This document shows positions 1-6,625 of a stretch of DNA of 14,374 nucleotides, piece after piece. The DNA is from GCA-2746365 sp964651445 (lineage in GTDB: Bacteria > Pseudomonadota > Gammaproteobacteria > SZUA-229). Position numbers and translations under genes: made by a program. The stretch lies in the NCBI GenBank assembly GCA_964651445.1, contig CAZYYW010000059.1, positions 1 to 14,374 of the forward strand, in the 5' to 3' direction. The notes under the pieces are model-generated. The model ran no database searches and was not told where the DNA came from. It saw only the letters and a program-made list of their open reading frames with translations. How positions within the stretch are numbered: position 1 is the first letter of the stretch; each line of letters begins with the position of its first letter.

Positions 1-1107
1 AATGTAATCGAGTACCGAGCCACCGCCGCCAAAATAATGTGTTGGCGTACGCGCTGCTTTTTCTTTTTGACTTGCATCTAAATTGGCATCTAGATTAGTT
101 TCATCGACCTCATTCGCTTTACTTGTTTCATGCACATCTGTTTCACTCGCTTCGTTTGTTTTATTTACCTCTGTTTCATCGGCTTCATTAGGTTGCGCCA
201 GTTGAAATAAATCCCAAGCGTCATTTAAACAATATTTAGCAAGATAGGCATCGCAGTCAATAGAAGATGCAAAATATAAGGTGCTTGTGAGTATATGACT
301 TAACACACCATCAGCTAAGGTATTATTTAAATCACCCATTAATACCATAGGGTTGCCAGTCGCCTCACGCCGTTCAATCATATCAACCATTAATAATGCT
401 GCTTCACTGCCACGTTGTATGGTTGAGCCCCAACTACCCGCCACCTGTGCTTTTAAGCTTTCAATAATAGTTTGTTCTGCCGATCTGCTTTTATTTTGTT
501 CATCAAGTTCAATCATTGAACGTTTCGATTTAAAGTGCACAACATAACAATCACAGTTGCCCAAATGAGGCACGTCAACAGTCGCCCTTAATACTTTTCG
601 ACTAAAGGAAAAGTCGTCAGTTAAACCCAATGTTTGTGCAAGTTCAGTGTTTGGTTCGACCGCTTTAATGTCAACAATAGGATAACGAGACGCAATGGCG
701 ACAACAGGACGTTTATAAATAAAATCATCAATTACCTGAGGTTGATCAACCACTTCAAAATAACCATAACCTTGCGAAGTAACTAATTTTTTTAACGACT
801 CGGCACTAAAAACCTCTTGAAACCCAATAATATCAGGCTGATATTCACGCAAGTATTCAGTAAGCCAGCGTTGTTTTTTTTGCCATTGCTCAGCACTATA
901 AATACGCTCAAACTCATAATAAGCATTGGGTGGCTCAAGGTAATTCAATAAATTGAAGGTAGCGATTTTAAGGTGTGTATTGGCTACCGATACTGGTACA
1001 GCTGTATTTGATGAAGCTATAGGTGAGGATACCTGATTTATTTCTTTTTTATCTTTGAAATTGATAATGTTAACTCTAGTAAACGTTGGTGGATAATTAT
1101 ACCTCAA
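1..1107 (-). CDS. Endonuclease/exonuclease/phosphatase (EEP) family protein, partial
   Basis: The minus-strand frame is open from about 1146 to the left edge, so the C-terminus is missing. It shows the EEP (DNase I-like, metal-dependent phosphoesterase) pattern: LKIATFNLLNYL near the N-terminus, PDIIGFQEV (metal-binding Glu) about 50 residues later, VVHFKSKRS, and VLMGDLNNTLADG (catalytic Asp/Asn). Substrate is unknown; family members cleave DNA, phospholipids or other phosphoesters. Between LFQLAQ and ARTPTHYFGGG lies an acidic repeat absent from ordinary EEP cores. There is no in-frame ATG or GTG ahead of the core; the only conventional candidate is TTG at 1105–1107, without a clear ribosome-binding site. 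That start would add about 45 atypical residues and overlap the PhnD relic on the other strand, so the 5' end may be damaged. The family call is firm; the start is uncertain. Confidence 0.82.
   Translation of the reverse strand, partial: MRYNYPPTFTRVNIINFKDKKEINQVSSPIASSNTAVPVSVANTHLKIATFNLLNYLEPPNAYYEFERIYSAEQWQKKQRWLTEYLREYQPDIIGFQEVFSAESLKKLVTSQGYGYFEVVDQPQVIDDFIYKRPVVAIASRYPIVDIKAVEPNTELAQTLGLTDDFSFSRKVLRATVDVPHLGNCDCYVVHFKSKRSMIELDEQNKSRSAEQTIIESLKAQVAGSWGSTIQRGSEAALLMVDMIERREATGNPMVLMGDLNNTLADGVLSHILTSTLYFASSIDCDAYLAKYCLNDAWDLFQLAQPNEADETEVNKTNEASETDVHETSKANEVDETNLDANLDASQKEKAARTPTHYFGGGGSVLDYI
71..189 (-). repeat. In-frame acidic tandem repeat inside the EEP gene
   Basis: Read on the minus strand, the segment encodes imperfect 11-residue units NEADETEVNKT, NEASETDVHET and SKANEVDETN, followed by a short NLDANLDA doublet. 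Units are 33 bp at DNA level and diverge at silent and replacement sites. The block is rich in Glu, Asp, Thr and Asn and is probably a flexible surface loop inserted into the EEP fold near its C-terminal part. Confidence 0.75.
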
Positions 1108-1408
1108 TATTTCTAAAAGTTCTTGATGGCTCAGTAGATGCTGCGATTATACCTAGTCCATTAGTCGGAAATTATTATTCTTTAAATTCTGTCATTTCAA
1201 CTACCCCGTGCCACATATAACTCTCTCCGCCTCACCTACGGTTCCAGCAACAGTGCTTAAAACTGTAAAAAAATTACTACTTAACACACCTAATATAGTA
1301 GCAGGTAGAAAAATGTTAGCCGATATGAATTTAGAGGTTTTTCATAATGCCGGTGAGAAAACATACGATGGCTACGCTGAATTATTAGAGGGTGTTTTTG
1401 GATACTGA
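1083..1408 (+). pseudogene. Frameshifted C-terminal relic of a PhnD-like phosphonate/phosphite ABC transporter substrate-binding protein
   Basis: Two plus-strand frames join into one protein end. Frame one (about 1083–1210) reads LKVLDGSVDAAIIPSPLVG and then NYYSLNSVISTTP; the next frame (from about 1208) continues PHITLSASPTVPATVLKTV to AELLEGVFGY and a stop at 1408. Together they match the usual PhnD-type C-terminal lobe: GxVDAAIIP, then T-x-P-x-PHI, a valine/lysine helix, and a final YxGYAELL tail. The frameshift lies near 1205–1210, and an in-frame TAA at 1080–1082 closes the frame upstream. The N-terminal two thirds are missing. Intact family members bind phosphonates or related ligands in the periplasm, or act as sensor domains. 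This copy cannot make a working protein. Confidence 0.72.
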
Positions 1409-1414
1409 TTACTC

Positions 1415-1900
1415 TTAAAAACAAACGCCCTCAAGTGCAAGTAAAGCACGCTTTACTTTAAGCAACTTACCCGAGCGGGCACCATCATAACCGCCAATAC
1501 CGTTTGCAGCGACCACCCGATGACAGGGAATAATAATCGGCAGCGGGTTATTACGACAAGCATTACCGACTGCTCGCGCCGAGGTATTGAGAATTTTTGC
1601 AATCTCACCGTAGCTACGTGTTTCACCATAAGGAATTTTATGTAGTTGCTTTAGCACCTTTTCTTGGAAGGGAGAAACGTCTAACTGCGTCGCTATTCTT
1701 ATAGTTTTTTTGTTTGATTTAGGATTGATATAGTCGGTTATTTTGTCTTTAACTTGCCCTATTACGAGACTGGTGTTTTTTGTTGTTATAGCTTTATCTA
1801 GGTAGGCAATTTTAATCAATTTATCACCTTTAAATTGCAGACCAATGGTCGCTAGATCCGTACTAAAAATCACGTCATAATTTTGTGCGTCTTTGCTCAT
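1415..1900 (-). CDS. ogt: Methylated-DNA–protein-cysteine S-methyltransferase
   Basis: This is a suicide DNA-repair protein of 161 aa that transfers the alkyl group from O6-alkylguanine (and O4-alkylthymine) to its own cysteine. The active site is IPCHRVV with the acceptor Cys126, followed by the conserved NGIGGYDG loop (133–140). The helix-turn-helix has the arginine finger in SARAVGNACRNNP (Arg109), which flips the damaged base. SPFQEKVLKQLHKIPYGET is the usual entry to the ATase domain. The N-terminal 70 residues are a short variable domain without the Ada Cys4 zinc module, so this is Ogt-type rather than full Ada. The ATG lies 10 bp after the stop of the upstream gene on the same strand, which suggests co-transcription and perhaps translational coupling; no strong Shine-Dalgarno is seen. 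Confidence 0.95.
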   Translation of the reverse strand: MSKDAQNYDVIFSTDLATIGLQFKGDKLIKIAYLDKAITTKNTSLVIGQVKDKITDYINPKSNKKTIRIATQLDVSPFQEKVLKQLHKIPYGETRSYGEIAKILNTSARAVGNACRNNPLPIIIPCHRVVAANGIGGYDGARSGKLLKVKRALLALEGVCF

Positions 1901-1910
1901 GATTGACTAT

Positions 1911-3827
1911 TCATTTTTCAGTGCTTTTAAGTAAGCGAATTTTCTGCAAATTTTGTTTGATAATCGCCTTGCGAGCATCGCTGGCAGTAATCAGCATAAG
2001 ATCTGTATAAACTTTTTTAGCATCGTCATAAATTTTTGCTTGCATTAGCGCCTGACCTGCCTTAAACCGTGCAGACTGTGCCCATAAATCATATTCACCG
2101 CCGTCTACGGCGCGGGCAGACTCAAGATAATACAAAGCTGCACGATCATATTTTTGCAGTGAGAAATAGGACTCTGCTTTCCAGAAGAAAATTTCACGTT
2201 TGAGATTTTCATTTAGATTTTCTAAAGAGACTAGGTTGAATAGATTGATTGCCTTGGTATGTTGTTGCACGGTTTGAAAGTCAAAAACTACCTGTATAAA
2301 ACGATCCAACTCTGCTCGTGAAATACTGGTTTTTTCTTTAAAGGTTTTGCGTATCAGCGCTTCACTTTGATTGTATTCTCTCTGCAAAATGAGCACACGT
2401 GCCTTACGCATACGCCAGTCAAAAAGTGTTTTTCCCAGTGGCGGTTCTTGCAGGCTTTTCATGATGGTCGCCGCTTCAGCGTAACTGCCTTCTGACAATG
2501 CGTAATCCACTAGCCGATAGCGCACTTCGTCAGGCAACACATTAACATCACTGACCTTACTACTGCGTAGATAGAGCTGGTTGAGTAGTTCAAGGCCATT
2601 TTTACGGCGCTCAATTATTTCCACAATGGTTTTATGCTGTTGTTGTCTGCTGGCAAAATCATTTGTATGCAGCACCAGTGCCGCATTCAATGCCAGTGCT
2701 TTTTCCGGCTCGTCGCCAATGAGTTGATCGGACATTTTCTGCCACTGTTGGTCATCGCCAAACAGTAGACCGCTTTCATTCGCCAGAACCAAGCCGCGCG
2801 CATTATACGCCCGCCATAAATCATCGGCGCTTACCTGATAATATTCATCAAATAGTGGATATTCTAAACCCAGTGACAACATCGCTTCCAGATTTAAAAT
2901 TTGGGCAGCAAGATCAGAGGATATTTTTGCCGCCAGATAAGCCACATAAGAATAAGCCCAGCGTGAAGGTTTACTGAGTAATTGGCCGTCCAATTGCTGG
3001 CGCATCTGCTGTGAGATCCTGCTAGCCGACTTGGGGTTTTCCTGTAGCTCAGCAATTAACAACAGTGCCTCGACATCAATCCCTTGGTCATCTGAAATCG
3101 CATTCAGTAGTCGTCGTGCCTGTTGTGGCCGATTGGTTCTGAGTAATACCTGTGCCTGTAGCATTTGCCAGTCAATATTGGCTGTATCGGTTTTGTAGTC
3201 ACGCGCGTATTTCACTAATGCCCGACGCGCATCATCATCGGCATCCAACTGTAAATAGGCGCGAATAATAAGCTGCCGCCAGAGTGCAGGTAAAGAAGGA
3301 GGACGTACTGATGGCTCGGTATTCCATAACAAATGTTGTAACTGGTCGAGCGCTTGTTCACTTTGGTTTAGCTGTAATCTTGCTATCACCTGTTGGGTTT
3401 CAAACCAGAGTCGAATTTTCTTTGTGATGTGATATTCTTTTTTTGCGGTATCAAATAACCACTGCGTGCGGTCAAGAACCTGCTGCCAACGTTCCAGCGC
3501 TGACAATAGCAACACACGCTTGTACTCAAAGGCGTACCAGTCAGCAGAAAAATCCGGGCGTTTCTTCTGCTCACCTTCTAACAAGCTCAATGCCAAAGCC
3601 GGCACACCGAGCTCGATAAGCTCATTCATTTGCGCGAGCGACTTAAATGTTACGGAGGATGTTTGCTGTTGCGTGGAAAGCTGTTTTGTTGGTGGTTTTG
3701 TTGGCGTTCGTGCTGGCGATTTCGGTATCGACGCGGATTCAGCAGCAGTAGCGATAGACTCACTCTGCGCCGCAGTAGCATCGCTAAGAAAAACAGCGAT
3801 AAATAAAATAGAAAACAGAATGCGCAT
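1911..3827 (-). CDS. Exported TPR-like helical-repeat protein, function unknown
   Basis: This 638-residue protein begins with a basic-hydrophobic signal sequence (MRILFSILFIAVFLSDATA, likely cleaved after ATA). A Ser/Thr/Pro/Gln-rich linker follows to about residue 60, and the rest is predicted all-helical. Many segments have tetratricopeptide spacing, for example GVPALALSLLEGEQ, NQSEQALDQLQHLLW, NRPQQARRLLNAI, GSYAEAATIMKSL, QKYDRAALYYLESARA and KIYDDAKKVYTDL; the last two near the C-terminus are the clearest TPRs. No catalytic motif, lipobox or second membrane segment is seen, so it is probably periplasmic. TPR proteins of this kind act as scaffolds or assembly factors, but I cannot assign a partner. 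It sits upstream of ogt by 10 bp. I do not recognise the specific family. Confidence 0.8.
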   Translation of the reverse strand: MRILFSILFIAVFLSDATAAQSESIATAAESASIPKSPARTPTKPPTKQLSTQQQTSSVTFKSLAQMNELIELGVPALALSLLEGEQKKRPDFSADWYAFEYKRVLLLSALERWQQVLDRTQWLFDTAKKEYHITKKIRLWFETQQVIARLQLNQSEQALDQLQHLLWNTEPSVRPPSLPALWRQLIIRAYLQLDADDDARRALVKYARDYKTDTANIDWQMLQAQVLLRTNRPQQARRLLNAISDDQGIDVEALLLIAELQENPKSASRISQQMRQQLDGQLLSKPSRWAYSYVAYLAAKISSDLAAQILNLEAMLSLGLEYPLFDEYYQVSADDLWRAYNARGLVLANESGLLFGDDQQWQKMSDQLIGDEPEKALALNAALVLHTNDFASRQQQHKTIVEIIERRKNGLELLNQLYLRSSKVSDVNVLPDEVRYRLVDYALSEGSYAEAATIMKSLQEPPLGKTLFDWRMRKARVLILQREYNQSEALIRKTFKEKTSISRAELDRFIQVVFDFQTVQQHTKAINLFNLVSLENLNENLKREIFFWKAESYFSLQKYDRAALYYLESARAVDGGEYDLWAQSARFKAGQALMQAKIYDDAKKVYTDLMLITASDARKAIIKQNLQKIRLLKSTEK

Positions 3828-3913
3828 GGTTATTCGCTCATTGTAAATTCGGGAGGTTCACTCTGACCCCATTTAAACTATTTTTCTAGGTTAAACTACC
3901 CCATTTAAAAATA

Positions 3914-3943
3914 ACGTCAAGCAAAAAAACGTCAAGCAAAAAA
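3914..3943. repeat. 15-bp perfect tandem duplication beside the rplS terminator
   Basis: ACGTCAAGCAAAAAA occurs twice head to tail (3914–3928 and 3929–3943). The second copy runs into the A-rich arm of the terminator hairpin. A looser repeat, CCCCATTTAAA, occurs twice just before it (around 3866 and 3897). These look like slippage products in non-coding DNA. Confidence 0.8.
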
Positions 3944-3971
3944 AAGAGCGGTAAAAAAACCGCTCTTTTTT
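3940..3971 (-). terminator. Rho-independent terminator of the rpsP–rplS operon
   Basis: GAGCGG (3946–3951) pairs with CCGCTC (3960–3965) across an 8-base A-rich loop, and six flanking A/T pairs extend the stem. Read on the minus strand it ends in a run of T residues 22 bp after the rplS stop codon. Runs of A and T on both sides would let it work in the opposite direction too. Confidence 0.9.
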
Positions 3972-3993
3972 AAACAAATTATAAAAACTAGAA

Positions 3994-4350
3994 TTACTTT
4001 TTCAATTTTAGTTTTTCGGTAATACGTGCTGCCTTACCCGTTCTACCGCGCAGATAGTACAGTTTCGCACGGCGAACTTTACCGCTGCGTTTTACGGAAA
4101 TTTCTGCAATTGCCTGGCTGTATGTTTGGAACACACGCTCTACGCCTTCACCGTGTGAAATTTTGCGTACTGTAAAAGCAGAATGTAAACCACGATTACG
4201 TTTTGCAATAACCACGCCTTCGAAAGCCTGTAAACGCTCACGCTCACCTTCCTTTACACGTACTTGAACGACGACTGTGTCGCCAGGATAAAACACTGGC
4301 ACTTCACGTGTCATTTGTTCTGCATTTATCTGTTGAATTATATTGCTCAT
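3994..4350 (-). CDS. rplS: 50S ribosomal protein L19
   Basis: The 118-residue protein matches bL19 over its whole length (usual length 113–120). MSNIIQQINAEQM is the N-terminal helix; PGDTVVVQVRVKEGERERLQ and FEGVVIAKRNRGLHSAFTVRK form the SH3-like barrel. GEGVERVFQTYS and VKRSGKVRRAKLYYLRGRTG complete the fold. L19 sits at the 30S–50S interface. A good Shine-Dalgarno (CGGAG) precedes the ATG, in contrast to the weak initiation regions of rimM and trmD. It is the last gene of the rpsP–rimM–trmD–rplS operon, 62 bp after trmD and before a strong terminator. Confidence 0.98.
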   Translation of the reverse strand: MSNIIQQINAEQMTREVPVFYPGDTVVVQVRVKEGERERLQAFEGVVIAKRNRGLHSAFTVRKISHGEGVERVFQTYSQAIAEISVKRSGKVRRAKLYYLRGRTGKAARITEKLKLKK

Positions 4351-4412
4351 ATCTTTACTCCGCTTACGCGCCCTAAATCTTAATTAATCTGTGTTTGTAA
4401 TAATTTCATCGT

Positions 4413-5228
4413 TCATAGCGATTCAGCTTTATGTTCCGCTATAAATTCTGCCAACAGGTCTGCTTTTTCTGCGTTCCAGTTGGCACTATCTTTTTTAGCC
4501 GCTGCCAGCAAATCAGGCCTTCTTAGCCAAGTTCGCCCCAGCGATTGCTTTAACCGCCAACGTTGTATCGCTTGATGGTCACCGCTTAATAAAACTGCCG
4601 GCACATCCTGATTATTCACCGTTTCAGGTCGGGTATAATGCGGGCAATCCAGCAGCCCTTGCATAAATGAGTCCTGTAATGCTGATTCCGCATCACCTAA
4701 CACGCCAGGCAATAAACGGGTTATGGCATCAACAACAATCAGTGCGGCAAACTCGCCGCCGCTTAGTACATAATCGCCAACCGACCATTCTTCATCGACC
4801 AGTGCTTCTATCAATCGCTCATCAATGCCTTCATAACGACCGGCGATTAATATTAAGTCCCTTTTTTTATTTATGGCTTGCTTCGTGTCTAACTTAGCAG
4901 CCTCTGTCACGCCCTGCGCAGCAACTTTCACCAGCATTGACTGATTTAGCGTCTGACCCTGCGGGCTCAGGTAAACAACTTTCGCGCCCTGTTGTGCTTG
5001 GTCTTTGGCGGCGCTTATCGCTTTCGCCAAAGGCTCGACCTTCATCAACATTCCAGGGCCGCCGCCATAAGGCCGCGCATCGACGGTTTGATGTTTGTCT
5101 TGCGTATAATCCCTTGGATTAAAACATTGCAGGTTTAATTGCTGTTGTTTAATCGCTCTACCGAGCACGCCATATGCAGTTGCCTGCTGTATTAATTCTG
5201 GAAACAGTGTAATCAGGTATATATTCAC
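4413..5228 (-). CDS. trmD: tRNA (guanine-N1-)-methyltransferase
   Basis: TrmD transfers a methyl group from S-adenosylmethionine to N1 of G37 in tRNAs reading CNN and GNN-type codons, preventing +1 frameshifts. It is a SPOUT enzyme with a trefoil knot: VVYLSPQGQTLNQ, ILIAGRYEGIDERLIE, EEWSVGDYVLSGGE and CPHYTRPE are all present, as is the C-terminal RRWRLKQSLGRTWLRRPDLL segment. I place the start at GTG 5226–5228 (VNIYLITLFPEL, as in the family), 11 bp after rimM. The upstream TTG at 5258 would add ten unconserved residues and overlap rimM. The product is 271 aa, slightly longer than E. coli (255), partly because of a linker (about TEAAKLDTKQAINKK) before the knot. A GTG start with a poor ribosome site fits low expression. 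Confidence 0.97.
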   Translation of the reverse strand: MNIYLITLFPELIQQATAYGVLGRAIKQQQLNLQCFNPRDYTQDKHQTVDARPYGGGPGMLMKVEPLAKAISAAKDQAQQGAKVVYLSPQGQTLNQSMLVKVAAQGVTEAAKLDTKQAINKKRDLILIAGRYEGIDERLIEALVDEEWSVGDYVLSGGEFAALIVVDAITRLLPGVLGDAESALQDSFMQGLLDCPHYTRPETVNNQDVPAVLLSGDHQAIQRWRLKQSLGRTWLRRPDLLAAAKKDSANWNAEKADLLAEFIAEHKAESL

Positions 5229-5239
5229 AATGCAGCCGG

Positions 5240-6018
5240 TTAAAAGTCCGCATCCCAATCCACGGTTATTACGCCTTGCTCTAGATCCACATTAATAATG
5301 GCAATACCCATTGTCCATGGAATCAAGCGTTCCCGATTTTCTGACTTCTGCTCTGTTGTAGTGCCGGTTTCAGCATCTGCTCCAGCGCCTATTCCACCAC
5401 TCTGGGAAACCACCAATACGTCATTAGCGCCGGTTTCCATCAAATTTTTTACTTGCCCCAGCGTTATTGCTTGCTGGTTGATTACGGTTAGACCTATCAG
5501 GTCTCGCCAGTAAAATTCATTTTTATCGGCTAACGGTTTCAGTTGCTGTAACTCAATCGCAATTTCGTTACCGACATACGCCATCGCGGCGTCGCGATCA
5601 TCACAATTTTCCAACTGNNNNNNNNNNNNNNNNNNNNNNNNNNNNNNNNNNNNNNNNNNNNNNNNNNNNNNNNNNNNNNNNNNNNNNNNNNNNNNNNNNN
5701 NNNNNNNNNNNNNNNNNTTTCGTTACCGACATACGCCATCGCGGCGTCGCGATCATCACAATTTTCCAACTGCGCAACCACTGTCTTGGCGTGACGTTTG
5801 CCGGATTTTAGTGTTACCTTGGTCCATGCTGCCTGACCTTTAGCGGCAGAATCGCGACCAGAATTGCTGCTTCCAACCCTGATAAACAAGGGGTCGTAAT
5901 CAACAATGGCTTCCATTGGCTCGGTGTATGAAAATATTTTAACCCAGCCCTTTACACCATAAACCCCGGTAATTCGTCCAAGTATGACTTTTTCCGAGGG
6001 TTCGTTATCGCCTGTCAT
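5240..6018 (-). CDS. rimM: Ribosome maturation factor RimM (interrupted by an assembly gap)
   Basis: RimM binds S19 and helps mature the 30S head. The N-terminal part (VILGRITGVYGVKGWVKIFSYTEP) is on the right of the N run. The C-terminal PRC-barrel (NEFYWRDLIGLTV, RERLIPW, DLEQGVITVDWDADF) is on the left. As written the gene is broken by 100 Ns, but 55 bases are identical on both sides of the gap. Total span 779 minus 155 gives 624 bp, a 207-residue intact frame, so I take the break as artificial. The protein is about 30 residues longer than E. coli RimM because of a Ser/Gly/Lys loop near residues 48–64 and a Gly/Thr/Glu loop near 156–177. No recognisable Shine-Dalgarno precedes the ATG. Confidence 0.93.
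5563..5772. other. Assembly gap with 55-bp duplicated flanks
   Basis: A run of exactly 100 Ns (5618–5717) is bordered by identical 55-base copies at 5563–5617 and 5718–5772. This is what scaffolding produces when two contigs overlap by one k-mer but are not merged. Removing one copy and the Ns makes rimM continuous and in frame. It should not be read as a biological tandem repeat. Confidence 0.93.
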
Positions 6019-6045
6019 TCTGTTTTACTGCTAAGCCTGTTGTAC

Positions 6046-6137
6046 TGTCAGCCATACTGCCAAACATACTACTAGGCATTTCAAAAAAAGCCTTCAAGCT
6101 GACACATTCTCAATCAATCTGCCTGTGAACAGGCAGA
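6046..6137 (-). promoter_or_regulatory. Structured rpsP–rimM spacer with a stable hairpin
   Basis: Eight base pairs TCTGCCTG/CAGGCAGA close a four-base loop at 6118–6137, starting 6 bp after the rpsP stop codon. No T run follows on the minus strand, so it is not an intrinsic terminator. Further on, TGTCAGC (6046–6052) and GCTGACA (6098–6104) can pair, with a shorter AGGC/GCCT stem inside. Structure near this junction is known in E. coli to contribute to lower translation of rimM and trmD than of the ribosomal proteins. A similar role here is inferred. Confidence 0.55.
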
Positions 6138-6143
6138 AGTGAG

Positions 6144-6410
6144 TTAGGCAGAAGCTTCCGCGGGCGTTACAACTTGGGCTTGCTTAATCAATGAAGATAC
6201 GCGGTCAGAGGTTTGCGCACCAACAGATTTCCAGTGTGTCACGCGGTCTAAATCTAAAACCAGACGTTCTTCACCACCGGTAGCACCGGGATTAAAATAA
6301 CCTAAACGCTCGATGTAACGACCATCGCGAGAACGGCGTGAATCTTTAACATCAATATGATAGAAAGGCTTTTTCTTAGCACCGCCTCTGGATAAACGTA
6401 TTGTGACCAT
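6144..6410 (-). CDS. rpsP: 30S ribosomal protein S16
   Basis: This 88-residue protein matches bS16 from end to end: MVTIRLSRGGAKKKPFYHI, VKDSRRSRDGRYIERLGYFNP and LDLDRVTHWKSVGAQTSDRV. S16 is needed for 30S assembly. I choose ATG 6408–6410, which gives the family's standard N-terminus and has GAGAGTAAAG as ribosome site; an upstream ATG at 6422 would add four residues and cover that site. It is the first gene of the operon with rimM, trmD and rplS. The C-terminal tail (QAQVVTPAEASA) is variable in the family. Confidence 0.97.
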   Translation of the reverse strand: MVTIRLSRGGAKKKPFYHIDVKDSRRSRDGRYIERLGYFNPGATGGEERLVLDLDRVTHWKSVGAQTSDRVSSLIKQAQVVTPAEASA

Positions 6411-6433
6411 CTTTACTCTCAAATTCTTAAACT

Positions 6434-6474
6434 AAAAAATGGCCTGATCAAAGTGATGTTTTTGATCTTCGGCC
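6434..6474 (-). terminator. Intrinsic terminator or attenuator in the rpsP leader
   Basis: On the minus strand GGCC-GAA-GATCAAA pairs with TTTGATC-A-GGCC (6441–6474), followed at once by T6 (6439 down to 6434). The hairpin ends about 24 bp before the rpsP ATG and 150 bp after the ffh stop. It could simply end ffh transcription, but no promoter fits between it and rpsP. A transcript starting upstream would therefore have to pass through it. Confidence 0.75.
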
Positions 6475-6480
6475 ACAGGA

Positions 6481-6520
6481 AACCGCGCATTTTACGGGAT
6501 AATTTGTCCAGATGGAAGCC
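6481..6520 (-). promoter_or_regulatory. Candidate rpsP operon promoter
   Basis: TAAAAT (6489–6494, minus strand) followed by the G+C-rich discriminator GCGCGG resembles a ribosomal-protein, stringently controlled −10 region. The −35 candidate CTTCCA, 18 bp upstream, is poor. Transcription from here would start a few bases before the hairpin at 6441–6474. The assignment rests on motif shape only. Confidence 0.35.
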
Positions 6521-6625
6521 TGAGGAGGAATTAATCAGCGACTAATGCCCAATTATTTTCGGGTGTGTCTTTATCGCCGCTCAATAATCCTAGAAAACCT
6601 TATCTGACGGGGTTTCGATGACCGG

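Noticed and set aside
3466..3846. 126-codon plus-strand open frame opposite the TPR-like gene
   Set aside because: It is a shadow: it lies wholly antisense to a long gene with a signal peptide and helical repeats, has low-complexity Ser/Cys/Val content, and no ribosome site or family resemblance.
5563..5772. Biological tandem duplication in rimM
   Set aside because: The copies touch the N run on both sides and have the same 55-bp length as at the second gap, which fits k-mer overlap; collapse restores the frame.
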